DNA of 12,488 bases, taken from Pavlovales sp. CCMP2436. Its lineage: Eukaryota > Haptophyta > Pavlovophyceae > Pavlovales. Shown in pieces: positions 1 to 7,309 of this stretch; within the stretch, counting starts at the first letter, position 1, and every line of letters starts with the position of its first letter. The position numbers and the translations under genes are program-made. Where the stretch lies: positions 100,523 to 113,010 of the forward strand of contig MU631338.1 in assembly GCA_026770615.1 (NCBI GenBank), written 5' to 3'. Below the pieces are notes generated by a model that did not search any database, was not told the DNA's origin, and saw only the letters and a list, made by a program, of their open reading frames with translations.

Positions 1-2
1 CA

Positions 3-922
3 GATCGCCACCAGCTGGCAATCTGGAACTACCTCACGGCGACGCTGGACATTTCCAAGATCCACTCGCCCGCGTTCAACATCATGGACACCATCTCACC
101 CGTGTGGCTGAAGAAGTCGCACGCCGTGCTCGCGGCTGCTGCAGCCGTGCGGCAGCAGCAGCGCGACATCCTCCATGCCAACCTGGCGGGCCGCAGTCAC
201 GGGCAAGGCGCACGCAACGTCTTCACCCGCTCGGAGCTCGCGGCGTACGCGCTCGCGCAATTTCGCCCCATCGCCGAGTTGTACGCGGGCAGCGAGGAGA
301 CCATCGACAAACTCGTCGCGCACATGCTCAAATTCAAGCAGCTCGCCCCGAAAGGTACGCACGGCTCTACTCCCAGCGCGCGTGGCTCTGCTCCCAGCCT
401 GCGCCTCGCGCTCGCGCTGGTTTTGACACTGACGCTGATCTCGCTCACCCGACGCGCGTGCATGTGCCTTACGGTGCAGGTGCGTCAAAGCGCTCCAAAA
501 AGGCCGTAGTGGATTCGCGGGTGGTCGAGGAGGAGGAGGTGGAGGAGGCTGCGCACGCGGAGGCCGTGGGCGGGGCTGGCCCCTCGGGGCAGCACAAAGG
601 TACGCACGGCTCTGCTCCCAGCGCGCGTGGCTCTGCTCCCAGCCTGCGCCGCGCGCTCGCGCTTGTTGTGACACTGACGCCGATTTCGCTCACCCGACGC
701 CTGCATTTGCCTTGCGGTGCAGGTGCGACACAGCGCCCCAAGCGCATCAACCCGTTAGCCGAGGCTGCGCGGGAGGTCGACGAGGAGGAGGTGGTGGAGG
801 TGGCTGGCCGTTCGGGGCTGCACGACCCGCACCCGCAGGCTCGCACCGTTTTGAACCCGGTCGGGAGGGCTGAGTCCGGGAAGCCGAAGCAGAAGCGCTA
901 CAGGAGCGCTCACGAGAACTGA
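3..922 (+). CDS. 3' end of a three-exon gene of unknown function (exons 3-354, 480-599, 723-922)
   Basis: The reading frame is open from the left edge, so the true start lies outside the window. Splicing at AAAG|GTACGC...GTGCAG|GTGCG twice joins three exons in one frame and gives 223 visible residues ending at TGA 920-922. Exon 1 has ordinary globular composition (for example FTRSELAAYALAQFRPIAEL). Exons 2 and 3 encode two diverged copies of one module: a basic start (GASKRSKK / GATQRPKR), an acidic block (EEEEVEE / DEEEVVEV) and a Gly-rich stretch. The C-terminus is basic (KPKQKRYR), which could be a nuclear localisation signal. Both introns are phase 1. Without splicing, exon 1 meets a stop at 507-509, which supports intron 1. 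Intron 2 is 123 bp and keeps the frame if retained. I do not recognise the family. The charged tail suggests a nucleic-acid or chromatin protein, but that is inference. Confidence 0.62.
   Translation, partial: SPPAGNLELPHGDAGHFQDPLARVQHHGHHLTRVAEEVARRARGCCSRAAAAARHPPCQPGGPQSRARRTQRLHPLGARGVRARAISPHRRVVRGQRGDHRQTRRAHAQIQAARPERYARLYSQRAWLCSQPAPRARAGFDTDADLAHPTRVHVPYGAGASKRSKKAVVDSRVVEEEEVEEAAHAEAVGGAGPSGQHKGTHGSAPSARGSAPSLRRALALVVTLTPISLTRRLHLPCGAGATQRPKRINPLAEAAREVDEEEVVEVAGRSGLHDPHPQARTVLNPVGRAESGKPKQKRYRSAHEN
355..479 (+). other. Spliceosomal intron 1 (125 bp)
   Basis: Begins GTACGCACGGCTCTACTCCC and ends CTTACGGTGCAG. A TGAC/CTGAC-type branch-point candidate lies at about 424-440. Exon sequence AG|G precedes it and G follows the acceptor. 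It is nearly identical along its whole length to the intron at 600-722. Removing it restores one open frame between exons 1 and 2. Confidence 0.65.
600..722 (+). other. Spliceosomal intron 2 (123 bp), near copy of intron 1
   Basis: Begins GTACGCACGGCTCTGCTCCC and ends CTTGCGGTGCAG, with only scattered differences and a net 2-bp length change from intron 1. Same phase, same donor and same acceptor context. It is a multiple of 3 with no in-frame stop, so retention would add 41 residues. Confidence 0.62.
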
Positions 923-1127
923 TGTGCAGGGCAACGCCGGTCCGCACTCAAGTCTTATAATATAATTTCAGTCTAAATAGTTAACTACTTGTTAGTTTAC
1001 CGGACTCAACTCGTCACACCGCCGGACTAGTTACTGAGCAAGTGCAAAGTCGAGCTCGTCCTCGCACCAGCTCGTCGACACCAAGCAGGACTGGACGGTG
1101 CTCCGACTATTCAGAAACTAACTCCGA
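923..1127. other. Intergenic, AT-rich 3' flank then GTCGAGCTCGTCCTC repeats
   Basis: Shortly after the stop comes an AT-rich stretch (CTTATAATATAATTTCAG near 953-970), a possible 3' end-processing region. GTCGAGCTCGTCCTC occurs at 1049-1063 and again at 1161-1175; read on the minus strand both give the peptide EDELD. I see no gene here. Confidence 0.35.
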
Positions 1128-1320
1128 CTAGTAGTTCACCGGTCGACGTCGAGCACCAGCGTCGAGCTCGTCCTCCTTGCTGAGCTGCACCTCGCACGGG
1201 AGGCTCAGCTCGACCTCGCGCTTCTTGAGCGCGGCCACGAACTTGTCCGCGTCGAACTCGCTGGCCTCGACCCCGTCAAGCAGAGCATCCGCAGGCGCCT
1301 CATCCGGAGCAGCAGCCGGA
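1128..1320 (-). pseudogene. C-terminal coding remnant, unknown family
   Basis: On the minus strand this stretch reads with natural protein composition, including DALLDGVEASEFDADKFVAA, KKREVELSLPCEVQLSKEDE and a short tail ending at TAG 1128-1130. Upstream (above about 1320) the frame stays open but becomes Arg/Pro/Ala-rich and looks non-coding. Inverted repeat 1257-1277 / 1337-1357 lies exactly there, so a rearrangement may have cut the gene. No family recognised. It could instead be the last exon of a gene whose other exons are not visible. Confidence 0.4.
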
Positions 1321-1357
1321 GTAGCGAGTCCAGGAGGACGGGGTCGAGGCCAGCGAG
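1257..1357. repeat. Perfect 21-bp inverted repeat, 59-bp spacer
   Basis: Arms 1257-1277 (CTCGCTGGCC...GACCCCGTC) and 1337-1357 (GACGGGGTC...GGCCAGCGAG) are exact reverse complements. The left arm lies in the minus-strand coding remnant; the right arm does not. This looks like a local inverted duplication rather than a terminator. Confidence 0.7.
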
Positions 1358-1461
1358 AGCGGAGCGGAGACGGTACGAGCGACGGTCCTCCGCGCGGCGA
1401 GCGGGTGCACAGCGTGTCGAGACGCGGCGAGCTGTGCGCCACGGAGCAAGCGACGAGCGGC

Positions 1462-1590
1462 GCGGCGACGCCGCCGGCGAAGGCAAGCGCGACAGCGACG
1501 GGCGGCGCGGCGAGCGGAGCGGCGAGAGAGGCGAGGGCGAAGCCGGCAGCGGCGACGCCGCCGGCGCCGCCGGCGCGCTCCGGCCCGCGC
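1462..1590. repeat. GC-rich low-complexity block with an 18-bp direct repeat
   Basis: GCGGCGACGCCGCCGGCG occurs at 1462-1479 and 1549-1566 within purine- and GCG-rich sequence (GGCGAGCGGAGCGG-like). Several frames are open here only because the sequence is very GC-rich. I do not support a gene. Confidence 0.5.
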
Positions 1591-1712
1591 TCCTGCCGAG
1601 GCCAAAGAGCGAGAACATCACGTTGCGCTCGCTCTGCGCAGCGCTCTGCGCAGTGCGAGCTCTGCGAAAGGTCTCCGAGTACCACGCTGAGCGCGAGACG
1701 GCCTCAGATAGA

Positions 1713-1806
1713 CGACTACTTTCCCTCGGGCTCGTCTCGAGCCCGTATAGGACGTCTCTCAGAGGCGCCCCGTTGCCTCGTCTCGCTGTTTGAGGGAAAG
1801 TAGTCG
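1713..1806. mobile_element. 94-bp foldback / MITE-like inverted repeat
   Basis: CGACTACTTTCCCTC at 1713-1727 is the exact reverse complement of 1792-1806. Just inside the left arm a second hairpin, GGGCTCG-TCT-CGAGCCC, spans 1728-1744. No clear target-site duplication is visible, so a mobile origin is only one explanation. It sits beside the 3' side of the LINE remnant. Confidence 0.4.
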
Positions 1807-1809
1807 GTA

Positions 1810-2030
1810 AAAGTGCGGGATTGCGTCGTAGCTCGTGGGCTCCCGTAGTCCATGTGGCGGGGAGTTGGGGTCGGGGTGTCTTCTGTGCCAGGCCATGCAT
1901 TTTACACCTGTGTCGTGGTCCCATCCTATGTCGAGTTGGTGTTCGTGGTTTAGGGCCTGTAGGGCCAATGTGACGGCATTGCACTATGCGTTGGCAACCG
2001 TCTGATCTTCGGGAAATGTGCAGTGAGTAT
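1810..2030 (-). pseudogene. Minus-strand coding remnant, probable LINE tail
   Basis: Minus-strand translation reads FPEDQTVANA, then an in-frame TAG at 1984-1986, then CNAVTLALQALNHEHQLDIG and WDHDTGVKCMAWHRR, continuing to about 1810. Composition is natural, unlike the Arg/Pro-rich frames over the same bases. It lies downstream of, and on the same strand as, the LINE remnant, so it may be the end of that element's ORF. No known domain is recognised, and the link across 2030-2277 is inference. Confidence 0.35.
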
Positions 2031-2276
2031 ATGTGTGCGATGTTTAAGTTTATAGTACTGTAAACGTCCGTCCCCGGGAGGATCGCGCTGGAAACCAAGC
2101 GTTGAAAAACACTCAGATCCAGGAATCCACCCCGGGCACACGGATACCGTCCCCACCGCTGATCAGTTCAGACACACGACGATCGACGACTCTGTGCCTC
2201 TGGTATTTCTGTCGCTTGTCTGGATTGGTCTGGTGCTAGCACGTAGAAGCACGCTGCATTGGCAGCTTGTGCCGGC

Positions 2277-3523
2277 TCATTCCGTCCTGGGTCGATAAAT
2301 GAGCCGTCGACCCCGACTTGTGAGGTACATACGCGTGGTTATGCTGTCGTCGGTAATTGATGTCTGAGCACGTGGATAAGTGATGTGTGGCGTGTCACGA
2401 ACGTTTATGCCAGTGGGCCGCATATGGTCATGGTGAGTGAGTGTGGGCAGGATCGTTCTCAGGGTATTTTTGCGTTGCTTGTCCTTGAGTTCCAAAAACA
2501 GTGGTAGGTACTCTTCTGTGAATAGGACTTTTGCTATCACTCCCGTCACTATTGCTGGGATGACCTTTGCCGCTGGTAGGGAGGTTTCGATTCGGCTGAG
2601 TGTGTCCCGTACGTTGGCGCCTCCAGGTCGCAGTATGTCTTCTTCTGCCTCGCTTAATATAATATTCCCAATTGCCCGTCCGTGTCTCCGGTAGTAGTTC
2701 GCAGTGTATTTTCTTCTGCTTCTCTTAGTATTCTCAATTGTCCGTCCGTGTCTCCGGTAATGGGCGGAGTGCCGCTGGTGCGTGGCTGCACTAATCTGAG
2801 TGTGCTTCCTGCGCTTCTTGTCGCAAGGGCAGCTGCTGATTGCATAGGTTTGCCGCCTGAGGCTGGCCGCAGGAGGGTGAGGGCGAGTTCGCCCATAGGT
2901 GCCGCTTGCAGGAGGTGTGCGTAGTTTTCAAAGAAGTCCAACTTCGCCTCTCCCGTAGGTGCCTCGGCGAGGCCTCTGACCGCCCCTCTTGCCGTGGACA
3001 TGGTGTGTGCCTTGGCTTGGGCTGAGGCCCTATTCTGGACTATGCTCAGCGCGTGTGCTGCTAGAGGGTGGGTTGCCGATTCCGCTGGGGAGTTCAGTAG
3101 GCGCAGCATGGTAGTCACCTTCTCGCATGCGTTCTGCGCGCGCGGATCTACCACTCCTAGGCCACCGCGTTCAAGAGGGCTGCACGGGCGCTCTCTTGCT
3201 ACGTAGGTCCCTAGTGTGCATCGGAGGCGCGTTGCCTCCACTATAGCGGTGAGCGTCACTTTTAGGAAGACCTCAGAAAGGTCCGATGCTTCCATGGAAT
3301 ATAGCAGTGTCGGCGCGGCATCGTGGGTGGATAGTTTGGCTGTCCACAGTGTGTGGCATGCCCTCTTGTCAGAGGCGAGGTGTACTTTTCGCATGGCCTG
3401 CGCTAGCTCTATCGAGAGTTTACGTTCATGGGCCTGCCAGTCGCCGTTGGTGGGTAGGAGGTGCCCCAGGTATTCGAATACTTTATCGCTTGGCGTCTGC
3501 GGTACTTCCGAGCAGTTTCCGGT
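2277..3523 (-). pseudogene. LINE (non-LTR retrotransposon) polyprotein remnant, RT thumb and post-RT region
   Basis: The minus strand is open from 3523 (stop at 3524-3526 just upstream) to 2654, then shifts frame and continues to about 2277. Near its start it reads KVFEYLGHLLPTNGDW, the F-x-YLG motif typical of the segment after the catalytic core of LINE reverse transcriptases. It is followed by APTLLYSMEAS, where LINEs usually have a LLYG-like motif. A P-x-E-R-GGLGV-x-D motif, common in the post-RT region, comes about 90 residues later. The catalytic part with the YxDD box and any endonuclease are missing, so the copy is 5'-truncated. The frameshift near 2655 coincides with about 5 extra AT-rich bases in one copy of a 71-bp tandem duplication. 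After the shift the protein continues (SEAEEDILRPGGANVRDTLS). The clade cannot be assigned. Confidence 0.72.
2627..2764 (-). repeat. 71/66-bp tandem duplication inside the LINE remnant
   Basis: Units about 2627-2697 and 2698-2764 both run TCGCAGT-TCTTCTGC...CCGTCCGTGTCTCCGGTA. Both encode GDTDGQL...EAEE on the minus strand. The first unit has about 5 extra bases (TATAATAT region), which breaks the reading frame. Confidence 0.65.
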
Positions 3524-3595
3524 TTAGTGGTCTCTGTCTGGACCTGCGAGAGCCGGCCTTCAAGTTGGCGCATCTCCAGGTTGCGCCTTTATACA

Positions 3596-3612
3596 TAACG
3601 TAACGTAACGTA
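3596..3612. repeat. Short (TAACG)n repeat
   Basis: Three TAACG units plus TA, just outside the 5' end of the LINE remnant. It may mark the insertion edge or be a chance microsatellite. Confidence 0.4.
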
Positions 3613-3639
3613 CCACGGTGTGGCAAAAATCGATTTTCA

Positions 3640-3692
3640 CTACAAAGTACAACTTTTTCCGTTCCGCTGGTTTTTAAAGTTGTACTTGTGTA
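3640..3692. repeat. Inverted repeat with AAGTACAACTTT arms
   Basis: CTACAAAGTACAACTTT (3640-3656) and AAAGTTGTACTTGTGTAG (3676-3693) pair almost completely around a spacer of about 20 bases. Function unknown; a foldback scar is possible. Confidence 0.5.
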
Positions 3693-3887
3693 GACCCAAA
3701 TTTCGGCCGAAAACCCGTGTGAAATGCCAAATCTCTGCTCGTTTGCTCTTGCCGTTCGTTTGCAGGGCGAATAAGCGTGGCCACGCTGCGGCGGGCAGGG
3801 CGCGTGGCCATGCGCCCGCCGCAGCGCTTGGTCACACGCCCGCTGCCCTGCACGTTGCCGCCGCGCCCGTCGCCGCGCCGTGCGCGC

Positions 3888-4050
3888 CACCGAACATGCG
3901 CGCGGCGCCACAACGTAGGAGGACCTCGCTCTGCTTCTCCGCGGTATCGAGCTCCTCCTTCATGGGCTGGTAAGTGAGATAGTGCGCACGATTGATCGTC
4001 TGCGCGAGCTGAATCGCCTTCGTCGGTGAAGGCCAGCACGTGCCAAACGG
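3888..4050 (-). pseudogene. Minus-strand coding remnant, unknown family
   Basis: Minus-strand translation reads AIQLAQTINRAHYLTYQPMK then EELDTAEKQSEVLLRCGAAR, a helix-rich, well-balanced composition unlike the neighbouring Arg-rich frames. Just upstream another frame reads VWHVLAFTDE, which joins naturally if there is a one-base shift near 4021-4030. Further upstream it runs into the 39-bp tandem repeat, and an ATG at about 4294-4296 opens a Pro/Ala-rich stretch that could be its N-terminus. Family not recognised. Confidence 0.4.
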
Positions 4051-4065
4051 TTGTCGTTGCTGAGG

Positions 4066-4161
4066 GTGCCCGCAAGGGGGAGCGTGCCGGCCAGCACGAT
4101 GAGCGTGGCCGCAAGCGGGGCCGGGCCGGCCAGCACGGTAAGCGTGCCCGCAAGAGGAGCC
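4066..4161. repeat. 39-bp tandem repeat, about 2.5 copies
   Basis: Units 4066-4104, 4105-4143 and a partial 4144-4161 share GTGSCCGCAAG...GGCCAGCACG. The length is a multiple of 3, so every frame encodes a 13-residue repeat. On the plus strand it is very basic (RAGQHDER / RAGQHGKR). On the minus strand one frame is hydrophobic (LAGTLTVLAGP). Several frames are open, so the coding strand is undecided. Confidence 0.6.
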
Positions 4162-4310
4162 AGGAGCGCCGCCGCCGCCGGCGGTTCGGCGCCGGCTTCT
4201 TTGCCGTCAGCGCGCGCGCGGCGGGCTCGTCGGCGACGAGCGGGGGTACCGGGAGCGCCGGATCCGTCGCCGGCACCATTGCCTTCACGGCCATCACGAT
4301 GTTGAATGAA

Positions 4311-4330
4311 CCGAAAAAGTCCTTTTTCGG
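4311..4330. repeat. Short palindrome CCGAAAAAG-TC-CTTTTTCGG
   Basis: A perfect 9-bp stem with a 2-base centre. GAACCGAAA (4308-4316) recurs inverted as TTTCGGTTC near 4358-4366. It may be a transposon footprint; there is no evidence that it is a terminator. Confidence 0.5.
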
Positions 4331-4389
4331 TATCGAACAGAAATGAAATTCAGAGCTTTCGGTTCGTTTCTCGGTAGAAAGCTGTTTAA

Positions 4390-4648
4390 GCGCGCAGCAC
4401 TCTCCTGTGGAAGATGAGACAGGAGATCGGCATGTGTGCACTTCGAGGGCACGCCAAGGTCATCATTGCGCGCGCGATTGGAGCGCACCGGCACCGGCAC
4501 CGGCGACGGCGGCGGCACACGCACTGACAGCGACGACGACGGCAACCCCGACGAGTGGGCTGAGGGCGCGTACCACCTCCGCAGGGAGACACGGTTTGGG
4601 ATCGGCGCCGAAGTATGCCCCCTGGGTGACTACATGCCGCCTGGGTGA
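4390..4648 (+). pseudogene. Plus-strand coding remnant, unknown family
   Basis: One frame reads KMRQEIGMCALRGHAKVIIA up to about 4480. The next frame continues with GTGTGDGGGTRTDSDDDGNP, then DEWAEGAYHLRRETRFGIGA, to TGA at 4646-4648. The acidic DSDDDGNPDEW segment and the following ordinary composition suggest protein-coding ancestry with one frameshift. The 3' stop is followed by a near repeat of its own last codons (CCCTGGGTGAC / CCGCCTGGGTGAC). I do not recognise the family. Confidence 0.4.
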
Positions 4649-4742
4649 CTGAACGTCGTCGCGCCTACACGCTCAGAGTCAACCACTTCTGAGACAGAAT
4701 GTCTGCAACTCACTGCCTGCTGCCCTTTTCTATAGTAAGTCG

Positions 4743-5255
4743 TTGTTTAAGAAAAAGGCGGAGCCGAAGAAGGCTACCGATTTATTTTTTCACGCTCGAG
4801 TAACAGGACGAGCGACAAGCCCAAGTTTGTGCTCACTCATACACGAGGCGCAGCACGACTCGGCCAAGTTTGGGGCGATGATCCTCAAGATTGTGAGAGA
4901 TCCTGCGTCTGGGCGCAGCGACTCGCAAGCGCTTCTCTCGGCGCACCGTGGCCCGCCGATGACTGCCGCGCCGCGCCGCACGTCGCCGCGGCCGCGCCGC
5001 GAAGCATATTTATTGAGCGCGTGTCGTGTTTGGTCCGGATTCAAAATACAACAAGCCAGTCACGGTACCCATTATAGTCATTTTTGCGGGGACTGTCTAA
5101 TGCCTGACAGGCTTGAAATTTTGCGACGGAAGTTGGAGCGTCGAATAGCCGACGCCAGGGTGCGTCCAGCAAGTCAGGGCACTTCCCTGTCAGACCTGTT
5201 CTTCAGCCGTGCGAGCGCGCCGTGCGTTGCACCGAATCAAAAAATTCGGCCGTGA
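4743..5255 (+). pseudogene. Plus-strand coding remnant, unknown family
   Basis: A long frame holds believable segments EAQHDSAKFGAMILKIVRDP and MPDRLEILRRKLERRIADAR. Just before the first, another frame reads DKPKFVLTHT, which joins if one base is added or lost near 4850. A basic start (FKKKAEPKKA) precedes it. Between the two natural segments is a GC-rich Arg/Pro stretch (about 4940-5000) and then the left arm of the 5067 inverted repeat, so the two parts may come from different sources. No known domain recognised. Confidence 0.35.
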
Positions 5256-5993
5256 TTTCGACCCAAATTACTCTGGCGCATAAAATTGAAGAACGGGAGC
5301 GGCCACTGAGCTCGCTGGTGGATCCTAACGTTCCTTGTGAGCTAGTGGTCACGCCAATGCCGGTAGTTTGAAAATTTCTTGAGAACTTGCGGAGCCATTT
5401 TCTGCGGGATATTCACCGAAAAAAACTAAAAAAAATTACAACCACGCCAAAGCGAGTCAAGGAGCGACCGTGGACATGTCCAGACCTTGGGAGAAGACTG
5501 GTGAGGAGTGCCTGCGTCACGGCCGAAATACCACGGAGGTCGCCGAGCGCATGACCGGGAGCGTGGCGGTCGCGCGTGCGGCCGAGCTCGAGCAAGCTGG
5601 AGGCCACCTGCTGGACTACACAACCTCGTCCGCGAGTTCATCGAGGAGTGGAAGGAGGCCGGCAAGGCGTGAACCCCGCCGAGGGGGTGACGGGGGGGAG
5701 TGCCCCTACACCCCGCTCACCGCCAGCCCGCTTTGAGGGCTCCGAGCCCTCTGATGCACGCTGATGTGAAACTGACTATTTTTTATAATGGGTCCCGTTT
5801 TGGTTTTTTTTACCTCTGTACAGCACTTGACATGACTTGTAACGACGTGTCGGGGGCTTGTCCGAATAGGCCAGGCTTTTAAGGGCACTCCAACAACCCC
5901 CTTGGCTATCCCCTGGGCCATCAAGCGCACTCCCCCGACCTTTTCTGGCTCCGCTAGGACCCGACATCTCCAAAAAATGACTATAATATGGGT
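5067..5993. mobile_element. Possible TIR element bounded by ACCCATTATAGTCATTTTT arms
   Basis: 5067-5089 starts ACCCATTATAGTCATTTTT. The reverse complement of 5970-5993 starts ACCCATATTATAGTCATTTT, the same sequence with a 2-bp insertion. A third, partial inverted copy (TATAATGGGT) lies at 5784-5793. The interior, about 900 bp, holds the coding remnant at 5470-5671 and no transposase. No convincing target-site duplication is visible, so ends and class are unsure. Confidence 0.4.
5470..5671 (+). pseudogene. Plus-strand C-terminal coding remnant, unknown family
   Basis: One frame reads MSRPWEKTGEECLRHGRNTT and EVAERMTGSVAVARAAELEQ, then AGGHLLDY. The adjacent frame then reads NLVREFIEEWKEAGKA and stops at TGA 5669-5671. 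Joining them needs a one-base shift near 5620-5625. It looks like the helical end of a protein. The AT-rich sequence just upstream (AAAAAAACTAAAAAAAATTAC, 5420-5440) is not coding. Family not recognised. Confidence 0.42.
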
Positions 5994-6376
5994 TTAGACG
6001 TTAGTTCACCATACGAAAGTAAACACAATTTTAACTTTAAATTTAATAACTAGCTGAGTAGTTAGACGGTTGGTAATATATTGTTTTAGAGGTCTGGCAT
6101 CAGGCGATGGAGTCCTTGAAATATACGGATCTAAAGCTTATTTAGGTACCATCTGCATCCGCCTGCTGTTTCTCAGTGATGTCGAGAACGCGAAGTCCGG
6201 TCTGCACCGCCGGCGGACCAGTCCCGGATGTGACCGGCACTTTTTTTTATTTCAATTAAATGATGACCATCACATTCACATGGTAGTGGCACGCACACGG
6301 CACATGTGCCTGGGAGCTGAGCCCATGCCACAGCAGACGCACGTGCTAGCTAGATAGGTTGTTGATTGTAGGGCAG
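5672..6376. other. Gene-free AT-richer stretch
   Basis: It contains a small hairpin GAGGGCT-CCG-AGCCCTC at 5735-5751, runs of T and the right arm of the 5067 inverted repeat. An open frame at 6070-6357 has no start context or motif that I can support. I see no convincing gene. Confidence 0.4.
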
Positions 6377-6398
6377 GGGTCGAAATCCGAATTAGTGG
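6373..6398 (+). repeat. Left TIR and flanking GCAG of the 5.1-kb candidate element
   Basis: GCAG at 6373-6376, then GGGTCGAAATCCGAATTAG to 6395 and TGG to 6398. It pairs exactly with 11482-11507. Confidence 0.6.
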
Positions 6399-6612
6399 GG
6401 GGAATTTTTTTAAAAAGTCCGGTAGATGTTTTTGAGGAACTCAAGAACCGAAGGTGGTGCCACGGAGTTAGTTGCAGATTCGTGAATGGGGCACTTCGGG
6501 AACCATGACTTTCTTTTCGCTTCCGAACGCTAAAATCGGAAATGTGGTTACAGTATACAGCACATTTTGAATAATGTCAATTGCTCCAGGCACACATATT
6601 TTTAAACCTACA

Positions 6613-6620
6613 TTTTAAAC
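6613..6620. repeat. Target-site duplication TTTTAAAC (left of hAT)
   Basis: Exact match to 7762-7769 at the other end of the hAT element. Another TTTTAAAC lies 13 bases further left at 6600-6607. Confidence 0.75.
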
Positions 6621-6942
6621 CAGTGCTCGGCGTTTACGGAGCCCCCCCCTTCATTCACTGGTTCATTCATCACCGGCAGAAATGGAGATTGGTTCATGAG
6701 AGCCTCGGCTTGCCAGTGCACTTTGGGTGGGTCCAAACTTCGTGATATACAACTAGAATAATGTCAAAAAATCTTCGCTGGCGCAGTCTCACTGTAGACG
6801 CGAGGCTATGCCTCGGTATACAGCTTGGTTCCAGCGCACCGGCCGCTCGGCAAACGGGCCTGAGGACGCCCCTGCGCGCGCGGACGGCGCGTACCGTGAC
6901 GACAACTGGCACAGCCACAATGCCGACCGGGGCGCACGCCTC

Positions 6943-6978
6943 GGCCGCGGTGGCCGCGGCGGCCGCGGCGGCCGCGGC
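6943..6978 (+). repeat. Four 9-bp GGCCGCGGY tandem units
   Basis: Located inside the hAT element. One frame encodes an RGG-type run (GRGGRGGRGGRGG), another poly-Ala. A G-rich run (G8-A-G9 region, 7022-7041) follows, and shortly after it a CGNCYKF segment (7046-7066) that could be a BED zinc-finger remnant. That last assignment is weak. Confidence 0.55.
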
Positions 6979-7309
6979 GGACAGGGCACACGCACCTATA
7001 TGGACGTGAGCGTTATGTGTGTGGGGGGGGGAGGGGGGGGGAACCTGTGGCAATTGCTACAAGTTCACCACCAACCTCACCTCTACCACCACCATCCCTG
7101 CTGCCAGGACTAACGTCTGACGTCGACCAAGTCAGTGAGTGGACAACACCTGTTGAACCATGCTGAGCCGCTATATATACAGTTAGCGGCAGTGTACAAG
7201 CGGGGGGCTGGGACGCTACAGTATGACGTAATGGTCTGGGCAGAACAGTAACAGACGTAACTGGAATTTCTGCCCCGCCCGGGGCCCGGCACGATGCTCG
7301 TCCCAACAG

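Larger units (their letters stand above)
355..840 (+). repeat. Tandem duplication of an intron-exon unit (355-599 and 600-about 840)
   Basis: Each unit is an intron followed by an exon starting GTGCG and carrying GTCGAGGAGGAGGAGGTG or GTCGACGAGGAGGAGGTGG, then GGCTGGC-CSTTCGGGG. The intron halves are better conserved than the exon halves. That is the reverse of what purifying selection on the protein would give after a simple duplication. Confidence 0.65.

Noticed and set aside
104..922. Single long plus-strand ORF running through both introns
   Set aside because: Its first part (104-354) is Arg/Ala-rich and out of frame with the natural protein of exon 1. The spliced model explains all three exons in one frame.
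1177..1803. Long plus-strand ORF
   Set aside because: Ser/Arg/Ala-rich composition driven by GC-rich DNA. It crosses two inverted repeats and overlaps a better minus-strand reading.
3596..3612. Interstitial telomere repeat (TAACG)n
   Set aside because: Only three units, no longer array, and TAACG is not a telomere unit I can defend.
3674..4441. 255-residue minus-strand ORF as one intact gene
   Set aside because: Much of it is Arg/Pro-rich. The convincing protein (AIQLAQTINRAHYL) is in a different frame within it.
5735..5751. GAGGGCTCCGAGCCCTC hairpin as a terminator
   Set aside because: There is no T-run after it and no bacterial gene context.
6070..6357. 95-residue plus-strand ORF
   Set aside because: No recognisable motif, AT-rich flanks, and composition not clearly protein-like; evidence is too weak.
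6808..7113. RGG-box RNA-binding protein
   Set aside because: The RGG run comes from four 9-bp GGCCGCGGY units, and the other frames give poly-Ala or poly-Pro. It lies inside a hAT element with no supporting domain.
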